A DNA stretch of 64,000 nucleotides from Ascaris suum (GCA_013433145.1 CM024183.1:2384501-2448500); one strand, 5' to 3'; positions 10,310 to 21,655 are shown, counted from the first letter of the stretch. The notes: generated by a model not told the origin, from the sequence alone. Translations and numbers: made by a program.

Positions 10310-13300
10310 ATCCTATGCTGCTAGCGGAATATTGTCCGCTCTTTCTAAAATTACAATAGTGTCTTCTGCTTTCAAACCTTTGACATGTTTATGCACCTGG
10401 ACAAATCCTTTAAGATGTAAACCAACAAAAGGAACATTCTCAAGATCCATAACATTGCACTGTATATGAAGCAATAATTGCGACGAGTAAATACTCTCAT
10501 GTTCTTTTCAGAAAGAATGTATCATAGAATAAGTTCTCGTTCAGCTGTACTTCCTTCTTATAGGAAGAGGAATGGTTTAACCGCTCACACCACCCTCCCA
10601 TTCGTTTACAGACGTCACAAATGCAACTGGTCGCCTACCATGCTTCTAACAATCTCCATTTCCATAGATCTATAATTTTCATGAGTTAATGAAGATCGTT
10701 AAAAAGAAATGCAATATAGCTTATGTTAGAATGCTTTAGCTAGCTTATACTGGAATATATCAACAAGTGATAATCATCCAGCAAGAATTCTCATCAATAA
10801 ATACCTTTTAAAAAACGTTTTGTCTTATAAACAATTTTTCATGGGATTTTATTGCTCTATTATAAACGTTGTCATAGGGGGGCCGTATTTTACGATATAA
10901 TGTAAGCAAAAATCATATGTCAATTGCGCTATTAAGCTATTTTATTGCTCTATTTTAGAAGGATATTTTTTAATGCAGTGGAGACGTTTAACGACACGTT
11001 GAAAACAATGTTTTCCCAATATGCGGCTAATTTTCATAGCATTTCTTCCATTGAAATTCATTCATCAATGTCCTCTCAGGCCAGCCGATGATTATAAGCT
11101 CTGTAGAACTATGCTTTATGATGTTGATGGATTTTCCTATATAATTGTATAAAAACCATACAGAAGTACTGAGCTGAGAAAAAAGAAGTGATGGTATTTG
11201 GTGAAGACATCTGTGCCAGCAGTAGCAGCTTGAGAAATGAGTGTTTATTCGAGGAAGAAAAACTTGAGCTTAAGGCAAAAGTCTGATATTTGTTCAAAAT
11301 GATATACAGTCGATCTCTATTCTGAGCCATTCCAGACACAGTTATACTACAGCACAACGAGAGTTAGAATGCTCTGCTCATATAAACGGTAATGGGCAAT
11401 ACACCTAACAGCACTGTCGTTTTCATGATTTCACCTGCGTACAAACTATTAGATCTGTTGCCTAATAAAGCGAAAATTTAACTGTTGACCTCTACGGTCA
11501 AAGATATATTGGCATCGGCTATCGCTCGGTGCAAGAATAATGGTTCGAACGGAATTTCGATCACATATTTTTGGATTTCCGCTTGTAGGCTGCAAAATGC
11601 TTCTTCCGATGTAAACCTAGTATAACGCAGTTATTTCCAACGAACGGAAATGTTGGCAGTTTTAATAGTAGATCAACGATTTGACGCGAATATGCCGTAA
11701 AACTACAAGGCGTAACTATTGCGTCGGATGCTAACGATCTCCAACTGCATTATTTTCATTCGGATAGTTCACAAAAAATTGAATGACACTCGATGGCAAG
11801 AAATCTCTATCAAAATTTCCATTCAATATCATCATTTTCATGACAGAATAACATGTACTATAAAAATTTCCTAGAGTTTTTATTAGCCGTTTTGTGCCGA
11901 ACAGTTTAAGAAGTTGGACAATTTCTCAGTGAATTGCAGTAAGCTTAGGAGTAACTTTTGTTATGAAAAAGTTTTAAAATCATTAAAAACGCTGACTTAT
12001 TCACATCCAATTTTTTCCGTTTTTTAAGTAAAAATAGTTTAATACGCATTTGCAAAAAAAGAAAAAAAAATCGATGCATTCATTTGTTTATCACACGTTA
12101 TTCATGCGTTATTTATATTGAATTTCACTATGATTCATAGGGAAAGATTCAAGCGCATTTATTGAACAAATGATGTTTAGTATAAAATACGCTGATAGCC
12201 TTTCATAGTTAAAATTTCTAAGGCAATTGAATGATAAATTATTGTATACAATATCGAAACTGTTCATCATAATGATTTTATTGCAAATGCAAAAATATAT
12301 TTCGTGTAAAAGTGTGTTCGACATAAAAACAGCAGATTTTAATCGAAGTTAATGACATATAAAAAACTTACACGAGTTTCGCTTATGAATGTTGCGGAAG
12401 GTGTTGTAAAATTTGTGAAACTAATATTACATCATTAAACGGACCATTTCAATCGTGCGGATTGACATTATGTAACTGTATTTATGAGTTATGCATTTTT
12501 TTGGTGAAAAATTCCACTTAGAATACACACTAGCGTTTATATTTATGAAATATAGTACAAAGAATCGGTAAGTTTTCGTAATAAAGTGGTGGCTATTCTT
12601 GGCAACTTCAACGTTTCTCTTTTCAAACTTCTTCAATGGATTTCATTTGTTTTCGCCGACTTTTGTTGCTTTCAGTGTTTTTGATGAGATGATTGTATAA
12701 ATGAGAATTAATAGATTTTTTTTAAATGCTCTAAAGATTTATGAAAGTGACTACCTTGCGTAATGTGTCTTGCGGCGGCGATATGGTGAAGGAAATATCA
12801 CCGAATCACCATTCATAACTCTTAAAGCCAGCGTACAGTTAAGTTGACTTAAACACATAAGAGAGAAGTGCCTAATTTGGCATTTCGGAGAGAAGTGCCT
12901 AGTTTGTAATATTCACTAACTTGCATGACATTCACTGAACACTTCGGTTAGCTATATTTGCTTGTGCAGGCCCTTCCTCTCCACTTTTGCATTTGGCGGC
13001 ACGCTTAACACCCTTTTCTAGTCGCCACGCGCTAAATGCATGGATGTTCACAGCGCAAACTCTTCATTTTTATCTCCCTCTTCAATACCTACCCTAGAAC
13101 ATTTTCACCTTTCCATCCAAGAACATTCTACCATATTTGCATATCATCATCACTCGCTATTGCTCCTGTTGAGACGAACTTGTCAGCTAGAAATGACCGA
13201 GAAAATGGAAGAAAGAAAACAAAGAGAATTATTGCGTATTTATAGGTAGCTGGCAATCTTGCCTAAGTCATTCAAATATGTTCCATGCGAAAACTTAATG

Positions 13301-15049
13301 GCTTCATTTATCATCGATTCAATTTCCTTATTTGATCGAATGAATGTGTCCTTGAGTGCCAATTATAACTCGCGTTTTCTGTGCTACACTTTAATACATC
13401 GATTTCATGAGAACTGAGTGGGTGATGACCAAGAAGCGAACAGCGGCGCATCCATTGTGCTGCAATTATTCGTATTTACTAATTATATTTGTTCTTTTTA
13501 CTGCGGATATAGCCACAATAAAAGTTACTAAAATGACAGACGAATTTAGCGTCAGAGTGTAGACGCTGAAAAAAACGTCGACATTAGTTCCAAAAAGTTG
13601 CGCTATTTCAGTTTGTGCTAATATAAACAGCTTTTGAAGGTCTTCATGAAGTTGAAGGCGAACACCTCATGCGGATACGGACGTGTTTGGATGCAACTTT
13701 TGACTCTGCTAATCTTAGAATCTAAATCATCCGTTTTTTTATAAGTTTATATTTGTGAAGCTCATTTTAATGGAAGCAAATCTTCACTTAGAAATGTTTT
13801 GATCTGTTGAGTAATTGCAATCCAGAAGACTTGTAGGCAAATCATATCCGATCATACGATCTAATTCGCCAACTCACTTCGTATCTCAGCTTTCGAATCA
13901 ATCTATCAATTTTGAGTGAATGGTGACAGCTCTTTCATTACGTCTCAACATTTCCTTCCCTCTTGAAAATATTGGAAAATTTTGTGACAGCTAGCTGAAA
14001 ATGGTACATTTAAAAGAAATAGTGCAAAAGTTTTTACGTGAAAAATGAGTCGACGCTAAGAAAAATTTATCAGCAAAATTGATTAGAAATTTATGGTACC
14101 AGTTTCTCAATACTAACCAAGTTCAAATTCGAGATGATTACTTATGTTCTTGCATGTGAATGAAAAAACTGCATAGTTTTCTTTGGCTCGTATCATCCGT
14201 GCAGACAATCTCAGGAATCAGCTATGAATCGACGAGCAAATAGAGCAAATAGTTACGACTGCTTACCTCAATTTCCAACCGTGCAGAACAAAATCACGAC
14301 TGCTCCACATCGAATTGGTTAGCCATGAATCGCGTACCCATGAGGTGCCTTTTCGTAATATACTTAGCTTAGCATTCCATTTCTTCCGTCCACCAAGAGC
14401 TGAGCGTGCACATGCCTCATAGACGGAAAGATCCTGTAATCGTTGAAATGCTCGCTATCAGATGATTATGGGAACATAAGCAAAAGATAGTAAGTTATAG
14501 CGAAGAACATAAACGGCTTACAGTTAAGTCCATTATATTAATAACTCGATAAAAGTAAGTAACGGTTATCGACTAAGTGACACGTTATTGAGAATCTTAC
14601 AGCATAATTTCTTGATTGCTGCCATATACGTCTGCATCTTTTCGCTTCTTCAACTTTGCTCGGTGCCATCATTTCCAATAATAGTATCTGAAGGCAAAAA
14701 AAAAGATCTGCAGTACGTGGAAAACTTACATAAACAGGTATTTACTCTCATCGACATAAAAAAAGCGCTCTAAATTGGCGAACCTATCCTTCCACTACTG
14801 GCGATCAGTATAAAAACGAATTCAATCGGACAACCAACGGCTCATGAGAAAGAAGAGAATATGCTCATGAAAAAAAAAGGAGAATGCGGTTTTCAAATGG
14901 AATTGCATATAGCTATTATATAAAATTGTGGAGAAAAGAAAAATGTCGCGGAGCCAACTCAAGATATCTACTTGTGATGTAATATTGCAATGATCACTTT
15001 TACTCGTATAATGCATTCCCGTTCATTGTTCTTCATATAATGTCATTCA
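10310..15049. other. AT-rich DNA, mostly featureless; possible minus-strand exon-like tracts
   Basis: No gene is called. Minus-strand tracts near 10330-10430 and 11460-11770 read open for roughly 40-45 codons with varied composition, unlike simple repeats, but I could not place them in a family or connect them by credible splice sites. A short direct repeat (GAGAGAAGTGCCTA) occurs twice within 12860-12905. Nothing else stands out. Confidence 0.3.
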
Positions 15050-15292
15050 TTCGGCTTTATATGCTCTTGTGCTGCAGCACTCGACATCTGAACCCTACAG
15101 AAGCCGGGTTTTAGCCCATTTGATGTCAGTTCTTCAATCGGCATTCGCCTTTTCGTTACCGTTCCCTCGTCCTCTGTTTCTGCTTTGCTTAGAGGAGGGG
15201 ACGTTCCCCAATAAACTACTTCTACTATGTCCGTTGTGCTCTCGCATATTACACTTGGCTTCCATCTTCGATCGCCGATGCCAGCCACAACA
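15050..15292 (+). mobile_element. Gypsy-type LTR remnant (5' LTR, left end uncertain)
   Basis: The segment holds a polyadenylation signal AATAAA (15210-15215), ends in CA at 15292, and is followed directly by TGGCGATGAGA at 15295, which looks like a primer-binding site (starting TGG). A gag-like region starts about 100 bp later. The left boundary is a guess because no second LTR is present in the window for comparison. Confidence 0.45.
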
Positions 15293-15394
15293 ATTGGCGA
15301 TGAGACTTCGGATTCGCGACAGATGGTAGGCCTACCCTACTTCCTAGTTCTACTACTTCAACTTCACCAGGAACAGTAGGCTCTGACACAACAG

Positions 15395-15896
15395 ATGATG
15401 GCCGAAATGCAGCAGCAACTGATGGCTCTCTCAGTCGGTGCGACACAAACGACAGCAGCCTCGACTGCATCCGAATCTCGACAACGCGACTGCACCTTCA
15501 CGTACGTTCCGGACGAAAACATCGCGTTCGAAACGTGGTTCAAAACGCCACGAGAACAACTTCAACGTCGACGCTCGGAAGCTCGACGATGCAAGGCGTA
15601 TGCGCTTCCTGTTGCAGAAACTCGACGCAACGACCTGCGAGAAGTTCGCAAGCTACATTCTCCTGAATCAGCAGCGCGATCGGAAATTCGATGAAACGTC
15701 AGCATCCTCAGGTAGATCTTCGGAGCGAAGATATCGCTATTCAACCAGCGTTATCACTGTCTGAAACATGTTAAGAACCCGCGAGACGAAATCACGACAT
15801 ACGGCAGTATCGTCAACCGGGAATGCGAGAAGTTTCGTCTGTGCGAACTCAATGCAGAGCAGTCCAAGTGCCTCATCTTCACGTGCGTACTCCAGT
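15395..15896 (+). pseudogene. Gypsy-type gag fragment, 5' part, frameshifted
   Basis: A gag-like N-terminus begins with a Gln-rich MMAEMQQQLMAL segment. After frame changes near 15530 and 15700 it continues through segments typical of nematode Gypsy-type gag (NFNVDARKLDD, FASYIL). It is interrupted at 15896 by the BEL/Pao-type element; the same reading frame resumes at 21530. The frameshifts mean it cannot make a full product as assembled. Family assignment is by general resemblance to nematode LTR-element gag proteins. Confidence 0.6.
15892..15896. repeat. Target-site duplication CCAGT (left)
   Basis: CCAGT lies directly before the 5' LTR and again directly after the 3' LTR (21525-21529). 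A 5-bp duplication fits LTR-retrotransposon integration. Confidence 0.9.
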
Positions 15897-16499
15897 TGTC
15901 GCTATTCGCGAAACGCATCATGGCGGCTCATTGGAGCCAGCATGCAGCAAACAAGGGCTAGCAGCCCCAGCGGCACAAACAACAAGCGCAAGCGATGAGG
16001 CACCGAACGGAAACAGATGTGCCGAAACTAGACGTTTCAATAGAACAAAGGTGATGTTGCATACCAGCGAAAACAAAAGTGCAAAAACTAGACGTTTCAA
16101 TAGAACAAAGGTGACATTGCATAAATTAGAAGAAATTGAAGGCGAAGCCAGGCGGGGCAGCGAAAACTGCCCGAACAAAAATTCGACAGTCGGGTCGTAC
16201 TGAGTCGACCAGGGAGGAGCCCCTGGTCAGGAGCTTAAGGTAGCTCCTTTTTGCTGTCTGTCTTCCCATCGTCAAAGTATCGTAATTTCTGTATACTCTT
16301 TGCTATTCGCAATATTGCACCGTAGTCACACTATCGCAATTTCTCTACACCCTTTGCTGTTCGTAATATTGCATGTGCTGTATTCCGCTTGTTCAACGCT
16401 ACTTCTACTCTAAATCGGGCTGCATCGCCTCAACGAATTACTGAACGTAAATCACAAACCTCTTCAAGAAAAACATTTCTTTTTTCTTTGTTCAGTACA
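15897..16499 (+). repeat. 5' LTR of BEL/Pao-type element
   Basis: Begins TGTCGC and ends GTACA. It matches 20922-21524 except for a few single-base changes and a cluster in the last 55 bp. Internally it holds a directly repeated segment of about 35 bp (CTAGACGTTTCAATAG twice near 16030 and 16090), a second imperfect tandem repeat near 16275-16375, and three adjacent hairpins near 16155-16252. Confidence 0.95.
16155..16252 (+). promoter_or_regulatory. Three consecutive hairpins in the LTR, last one followed by T5
   Basis: GGGCAG/CTGCCC (loop CGAAAA), then GACCAGGG/CCCTGGTC (loop AGGAGC, 16207-16228), then AGGAGCT/AGCTCCT (loop TAAGGT, 16229-16248) running into TTTTT. All stems are perfect, and the same set is present in the 3' LTR from about 21181. 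It may be an RNA structure of the element transcript such as a packaging, translation or termination signal. The role is inferred, not shown. Confidence 0.6.
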
Positions 16500-16513
16500 T
16501 GGGGGCTCAAGCC
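16500..16513 (+). other. Candidate primer-binding site
   Basis: TGGGGGCTCAAGCC starts directly after the 5' LTR; the leading TGG would pair with a tRNA CCA end. I could not name the primer tRNA. Confidence 0.5.
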
Positions 16514-16534
16514 AGAGCGCAACCGTGAACAAAA

Positions 16535-17642
16535 ATGGCATCTGCTGCATACCAAACGTCCATCCGAGTGAAAGCTAACCTACTAAAGGCTGCTACGAAA
16601 AGCATAATTTTTCCCAATTTGCGTGAGCTCGCTGCACAAGTTGACCCACAAGCAGCATTCAAGACTGCTCTTTTGCAAGTGGAGGCAGCAATTCGAAGAC
16701 TTGAGCGTCACATTTCTGAGGTCGAGGCTGACCATAGCGCTTGGCTAGAATATATAAAACAGCTACGCGCTGCCACTGAGAAAGCTAATGAAGCTTCTAT
16801 TTACCAAACTCTCGCGGAAGCGCCAGATAGTTTTCTTATCGTAATGGCTGACGCTAGAAATGTACTTGATGACCTTATCACTGCCAAGTTAAATCTTGAA
16901 CTCCACATAGCCCGACCAACCTCGCCAAGTGGCAGCGTCCCTACGGGAAACAGCACGCCTGTGCAGCAACCGCAGCACCATACGCCTATGAACGCGATAC
17001 AGCTACCAAGATTGCAAGTTTCGAAATTCGATGGACAGCACCGTAAATGGCCACAATTCTGGCCACGTTTCTGCACACAGTTGACTCACAACCACTCGCA
17101 GAAATTGAAAAGCTTTCTTATCTGCTGTCTTTCCTGGAAGGGAAAGCGCTAGAGGCGGTGGATGGATTCACAATCGCGCCTGAAAATTACGAAGCCGTTA
17201 AAACAACGCTCCAACAACGATTTGGAGACCCGAAGTGCTGCTGAAGTCACTGTACGCGGAACTACATGACACAGCAGCTCCCACAAAGGATCCTGAGGAA
17301 TGCGTTGCGAGCGTCGAACGCATTCTACAGCAGCTGGAGCAATTGGGAGAGAACATTGACAATGCGCAAACCGAGCTTTGCATTGAAAAACGGCTACCGC
17401 GCTGGGCGCTGTTGGAAGTTGGACAAGCTAAAGAGGCCGATGCAGCCTGGAGCGTCCGAAAACTGAGGAACAAACTTCAAGCAATTGTGCGCGTTCGGGA
17501 GAATATACGAACTGCGACTACAGAGAAACCGCCGTATGAGAATCGGCAAGTTCAAAACACTACAGAAGGCGAGAAAAAAAGAAGTTCGGGAGGTGGAAGC
17601 GAGAAGAAAGCTTACACCACACTTCTGCGCTACCTGCAGTAG
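16535..17642 (+). pseudogene. BEL/Pao-type gag, frameshifted
   Basis: Reads in three consecutive frames (16535 to about 17075, about 17075 to 17240, 17235 to 17642). The first part is helical and Glu/Ala-rich (VEAAIRRLERHISEVEADHS) and is followed by a Pro/Ser-rich linker. A DUF1759-like segment then starts at LPRLQVSKFDGQ and continues through SFLEGKALEAV. This matches the layout of BEL/Pao gag, the structural protein that assembles the particle. The breaks are small indels, either decay or assembly error. Start ATG at 16535 lies 36 bp past the LTR. Confidence 0.75.
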
Positions 17643-17696
17643 CGAAACGACAGACCGAGAGGAAGGGCAGACAGCGCGACTTTACCCCACAGGCAT

Positions 17697-18638
17697 GTGC
17701 GTTTTTGCAGTGAAGCACATTGGGCCGATGCTTGCCCACAGTTTGCCACTTTGAAGGAGCGGTTTGACCGCGCCCGGCAACTACGCCTTTGTTTCAAGTG
17801 CCTCAGAGAGGGGACACAGCCAAAGCGATTGTACACGAAATGTCTCCTGCTACCATTGCAAGCGCAAGGGACATCCAACGGCACTCTGCAAAACGTGGCA
17901 TCGATCGCAACAGGTGAAAGAGGAGAACTCTCACGCAGGAACCCAAGCTCAGACGGTTCGCACCGTGGCGGCTATTGCGACACCAGAACGGCAAGCGCAA
18001 AACAGAACGGTGTTACTCCTGTCTACCATTGTCGAGGTCAGAGGAGATGCACCACGCACGAAAACGATCAAAGTGCCCGTGCTATTCGACGTTGGGAGCG
18101 AGCGCTCATTTATCACGGAAGAAATAGTCCAGCAATTGGGCATCAAAGCAGCACGCAAGGAACCGTTGATTGTTGACGGATTTGGTGGACGCACACTACG
18201 CACTGCACGTCTGCGCGCGTCAAACTGAAAATGAAACGCACTGATGGACGGCTCTTCACCATGTTCGCGAACTCAGTACCAAGACTGGTTAGCGAAATTG
18301 CAGTTGCCAAGCTAACGGGCAAAACGCTACGGCAGATTCGTTCAACACGGAACATCACCCTACCGACGGTTACAGTCAAACCGCAGATCCTCGTGGGTGC
18401 GGATTATTTCCACGAAATCTTCAGAGGAAGCGCCTCAACAAAGCTGCCGTCGGGATTCCATTTGGTACGCACCTGTCTAGGCGACATGATCAGCGGACGG
18501 GGACGCAATAAACGATACGGTACCTCTTCAAAGACCAAGCCCGCGAACCGTTACTGTTGCAACGTGGCCAGTGCAAAGGACGAGCTGGAAAAGTTCGTTC
18601 GGGACCCCCTCTACAAACGGATGATGAGCTCGCCATGA
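17697..18638 (+). pseudogene. BEL/Pao-type gag zinc knuckles and aspartic protease, frameshifted
   Basis: A Cys/His-rich stretch is followed by two CX2CX4HX4C zinc knuckles (first from about 17790 but split by a frameshift near 17815, second 17848-17889), as expected for nucleic-acid binding at the gag C-terminus. The retropepsin-like protease segment follows, with active-site triplet D-V-G at 18088-18096 in place of the usual D-T-G or D-S-G, then RSFITEEIVQQLGI. Another frame change near 18225 leads into the protease C-terminal part (ILVGADYF). The protease would cleave the polyprotein; the DVG change and the frameshifts suggest it does not work as assembled. Confidence 0.7.
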
Positions 18639-19051
18639 AACGATTCAATGAAAGCATCATCTTTAAGGATGGACGCTACTACTGCGGCTGGCCATGGAAG
18701 GATGATGGAGGCAAGCTCGATAGCAATCTCGGCCTTTGTGTGGGTCGTCTGAAGACATCGCTTAAACGGCTCCACAAAAATCCTGAGCTCCTCCAGGCAT
18801 ACGAGAAGACGTTCGACGAGCAGTTGAAGATGGGAATAATTGAAGAGGTGACAAACACAAAGCCTGAAGGCCCAGTGTATTACATGCCGCACCAGGCGGT
18901 TGTTAGGCCAGACAAAGCCACAACAACAGCGGACGACGCCAGAATGCCTAACGGTCACGTGCTAAAGAGACCAGTGAATATGCTGTACCCCCTCGAAGTC
19001 TCGGAAGAAGAAAAGGAGGTGCAACCGACACCAAAAGCAAAGAATTCGTAA
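18557..19051 (+). pseudogene. RT N-terminal segment fused to integrase C-terminal tail (internal deletion)
   Basis: The frame carries the region that precedes the palm domain in BEL/Pao reverse transcriptase (GRYYCGWPWK, LKMGIIEEV, YYMPHQAVVRP). After about 18930 it switches without a stop to a segment typical of the integrase C-terminus (RMPNGHVLKRPVNMLYPLE). No YXDD motif, RNase H or DDE catalytic triad is present. A multi-kilobase deletion between these points is the simplest explanation. The frame ends at TAA 19049-19051. Confidence 0.75.
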
Positions 19052-19158
19052 GACACCTGACAGACAAGAATCTGCAGGAAGAAGAAACGGAGGAAGAGGA
19101 AGAGAGCAGAAACAAGCGCAAAACTACCAGAAGAACGTATGCGCACACGATATCAACC

Positions 19159-20844
19159 GTGCTGGTAGTACTAATCGCCACCTTCGTAATGGCAAGCAGC
19201 GCCCCGGCGAAATCACAATTTCATGTATGCGCGAAATATGGTCACTGCTTGTACGTGAAGATGCCAGACAAACTAAATTGCAAAGAGGTCCGCGAGGAAA
19301 TGCACAACTCCTCGCAAATCGTGGAAGTATTGAGCAGAGCGTTCATTTCGGCGAACGCCACCTTCTGTGCGAAGGTAACGCGCACCGTCTGCACAAAGTG
19401 CTTCCTTCGATGGAGTCTGGCAGTTACGCGCGATGAAACAACGGTCCATAACATGACCCCGTCACAATGCATGGAATTGCGGTGGTCACTAGAACTCAGT
19501 GGCATCCGCCTCGAACCAATCGACGCAAACCGATGGGCGTCCAAACAGCCGACTGAATATAGCTACGGCTGGATCGGAACGCGATGCCATACGACCACTA
19601 ATTATCGTATGGAACAAGGAGTGATCAAGTTCTACGATGGCTTAAGTCGCACATCAGGATGCAATAAAACCCTGGGAAAATGCATCACAGCGACGGAGAC
19701 AATTCTGTGGGATCCGTCCGAATTGGCTAATCGGTGTCCGTATAGAACGCTGGGAAAGGTGAACGCTCAAATATCAAATCGGTTCGTCACGATTCCATCA
19801 ATGCAAGCAGTATTCGTCAGAGGCAAGGAAACGCAGGACGACACAAACCTTGACACCGTGTGCAAGTTTCGGAGAGCCGAAGTAATGAAAAACGGAGTCG
19901 TCATAGAATTCAGTCCTGAGGAACAACCTTCTCGAGAAGGATCAAATCTAGTCCTCAGCGGGAGAATATTGTTCGTCGAACAACTGCCAGAAGAGATCAA
20001 TAAGAAGAGTGATGCCTCTGTGAATGCTAAGTTGCAGTTTTTATGGAACAGCCTCAGCGAACGAGAACAACGAATAACTCAAGAGATTCGACACAGAATT
20101 TGCGAGCAGCACAATCGCATCCTTTGGCTCATTGGAGCTCTCAGCAGGACGGATCCAACTACTGCAGCGCGAGTACTCCTCAAATGGATGGATATCGCTG
20201 CAGAAAATATCGGGGACTTGCTAAAAGTGTTCCCGTGCAAAAAGCTGGAAGTCTCAGAAGTTTTCACGAACCACAAAGTTCAAGACCGGTGCTATCGAGA
20301 TCTCCCGGTACGATATAAGGACAAGATCGTATTGGTGCACCCAAGGTCACGCGAAATCAAAGCAGCGTCAGAAGAAGTCGATTGTAGAGAAATCAGGATG
20401 AAGCAGGACCGAGAGATCACCGAAGAATGGGCGCTAGGAACTGAAGATGAGGAATCAGTCTTCGACGCGCCACCACTCACAGACATTTCCGAAGAAAGGC
20501 TCCAGTGGGGTGCTCGGCATGATCGACAAGAACCCACAAGTCTGGGAAAGATCCGCAGAAAAAGGGGAAAAATCGACAGCCGACTCCATACGAGACGAGG
20601 CAGAAGAAATCATCGAAGCGGCCAGCGATGCATTCCAGAAGTCGTCAGTGGTGCTCGCAAGAGAGCTCGAGGATATCGCCTTCCGTTGGCGGTGGATCAT
20701 GGGAGCAGCGATCGCGGTGGTACTAGCAGTTGGGTGCGCCGCAACAGCAATACTTCTCTGTCCACAGTATCTTCTGTGCGTGGCACGATGCTGCCTTGCA
20801 CGGTGTCGATACCAGAGACGAAGAGCGAGCCAAACCGCACTTGA
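19159..20844 (+). pseudogene. Env-like glycoprotein ORF of the retrotransposon, main part
   Basis: An open frame of about 560 codons. The frame is already open before 19159 and overlaps the end of the integrase tail in another frame. It starts with an acidic/basic stretch, then a hydrophobic segment (LVVLIATFVMASSA) that could be a signal anchor, then a Cys-rich ectodomain-like region with several NXS/T sites and a heptad-like helical stretch near residues 300-340. The frame appears to leave the true one near 20490-20510; the membrane segment expected at the C-terminus lies in another frame. Its position after integrase and overall plan fit an envelope-like third ORF known from some BEL/Pao elements. 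I could not assign the glycoprotein family. Confidence 0.6.
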
Positions 20845-20986
20845 AGGACAGAGCTTCCGATGGAAGTGCGCAGTTTCGAACCGATATGGATGTCCCCCGC
20901 AAATGTCAAGGGCCGCGGGAGTGTCGCTATTCGCGAAACGCATCATGGCGGCTCATTGGAGCCAGCATGCAGCAAACAAGGGCTAG
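20447..20986 (+). pseudogene. Env-like ORF, C-terminal transmembrane part in shifted frame
   Basis: Overlaps the main env-like frame and continues it after a small indel. It holds an acidic helical stretch (DEAEEIIEAASDAFQ), a strong membrane segment (MGAAIAVVLAVGCAATAILL, about 20700-20760) and a Cys/Arg-rich tail. It runs into the 3' LTR, where it stops. Type I membrane topology is inferred. Confidence 0.55.
20908..20921 (+). other. Candidate polypurine tract
   Basis: AAGGGCCGCGGGAG lies immediately before the 3' LTR, the expected place for the plus-strand primer, but it is interrupted by pyrimidines, so the call is weak. Confidence 0.35.
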
Positions 20987-21524
20987 CAGCCCCAGCGGCA
21001 CAAACAACAAGCGCAAGCGATGAGGCACCGAACGGAAACAGATGTGCCGAAACTAGACGTTTCAATAGAACAAAGGTGATGTTGCATACCAGCGAAAACA
21101 AAAGTGCAAAAAACTAGACGTTTCAATAGAACAAAGGTGACATTGCATAAATTAGAAGAAATTGAAGGCGAAGCCAGGCGGGGCAGCGAAAACTGCCCGA
21201 ACAAAAATTCGACAGTCGGGTCGTGCTGAGTCGACCAGGGAGGAGCCCCTGGTCAGGAGCTTAAGGTAGCTCCTTTTTGCTGTCTGTCTTCCCCATCGTC
21301 AAAGTATCGTAATTTCTGTATACTCTTTGCTATTCGCAATATTGCACCGTAGTCACACTATCGCAATTTCTCTACACCCTTTGCTGTTCGTAATATTGCA
21401 TGTGCTGTATTCCGCTTGTTCAACGCTACTTCTACTCTAAATCGGGCTGCATCGCCTCAACGAATTACTGAACGTAAGTCACGCACTCTTCAAAAAACAA
21501 CTTTCTTTTTCTTTGTTCAGTACA
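20922..21524 (+). repeat. 3' LTR of BEL/Pao-type element
   Basis: Same 603-bp length as the 5' LTR. Over the first about 545 bp I count only an extra A in an A-run, one A/G change (GTAC to GTGC) and an extra C; the last about 55 bp carries most of the differences. Confidence 0.95.
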
Positions 21525-21529
21525 CCAGT
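21525..21529. repeat. Target-site duplication CCAGT (right)
   Basis: Matches the five bases before the 5' LTR. Confidence 0.9.
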
Positions 21530-21655
21530 CGCCAAAAGATGCCGAGTACCGACTTCATTTGCTCAATAGGATCGATACGAACGCCAGCGCAACAACGACT
21601 TCATCGCGAAATACAGACGGCTCGACTATCTCAAACCCGAAAATAGGATCGTCGA
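21530..21655 (+). pseudogene. Gypsy-type gag fragment, 3' part
   Basis: Continues the interrupted gag in the same frame after one copy of the target duplication (SPKDAEYRLHLLNRI). Similarity to coding sequence fades after about 21655; the rest of the host element (pol, 3' LTR) is not in the window. Confidence 0.6.

Larger units (their letters stand above)
15897..21524 (+). mobile_element. BEL/Pao-type LTR retrotransposon, internally deleted, with env-like ORF
   Basis: A 5628-bp element with 603-bp LTRs (TG...CA), 5-bp target duplication, primer-binding site, gag with zinc knuckles, aspartic protease, the N-terminal part of reverse transcriptase fused to the C-terminal tail of integrase, and an env-like ORF. 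The RT catalytic core, RNase H and the catalytic part of integrase are absent, so it could only move using proteins from elsewhere. Several frameshifts break gag-pol and env as assembled. The LTRs differ at few positions, which points to fairly recent insertion. It sits inside an older Gypsy-type gag. Confidence 0.9.

Noticed and set aside
15918..20946. Antisense ORFs within the retrotransposon
   Set aside because: Shadows of the sense coding frames and LTR; no independent features.
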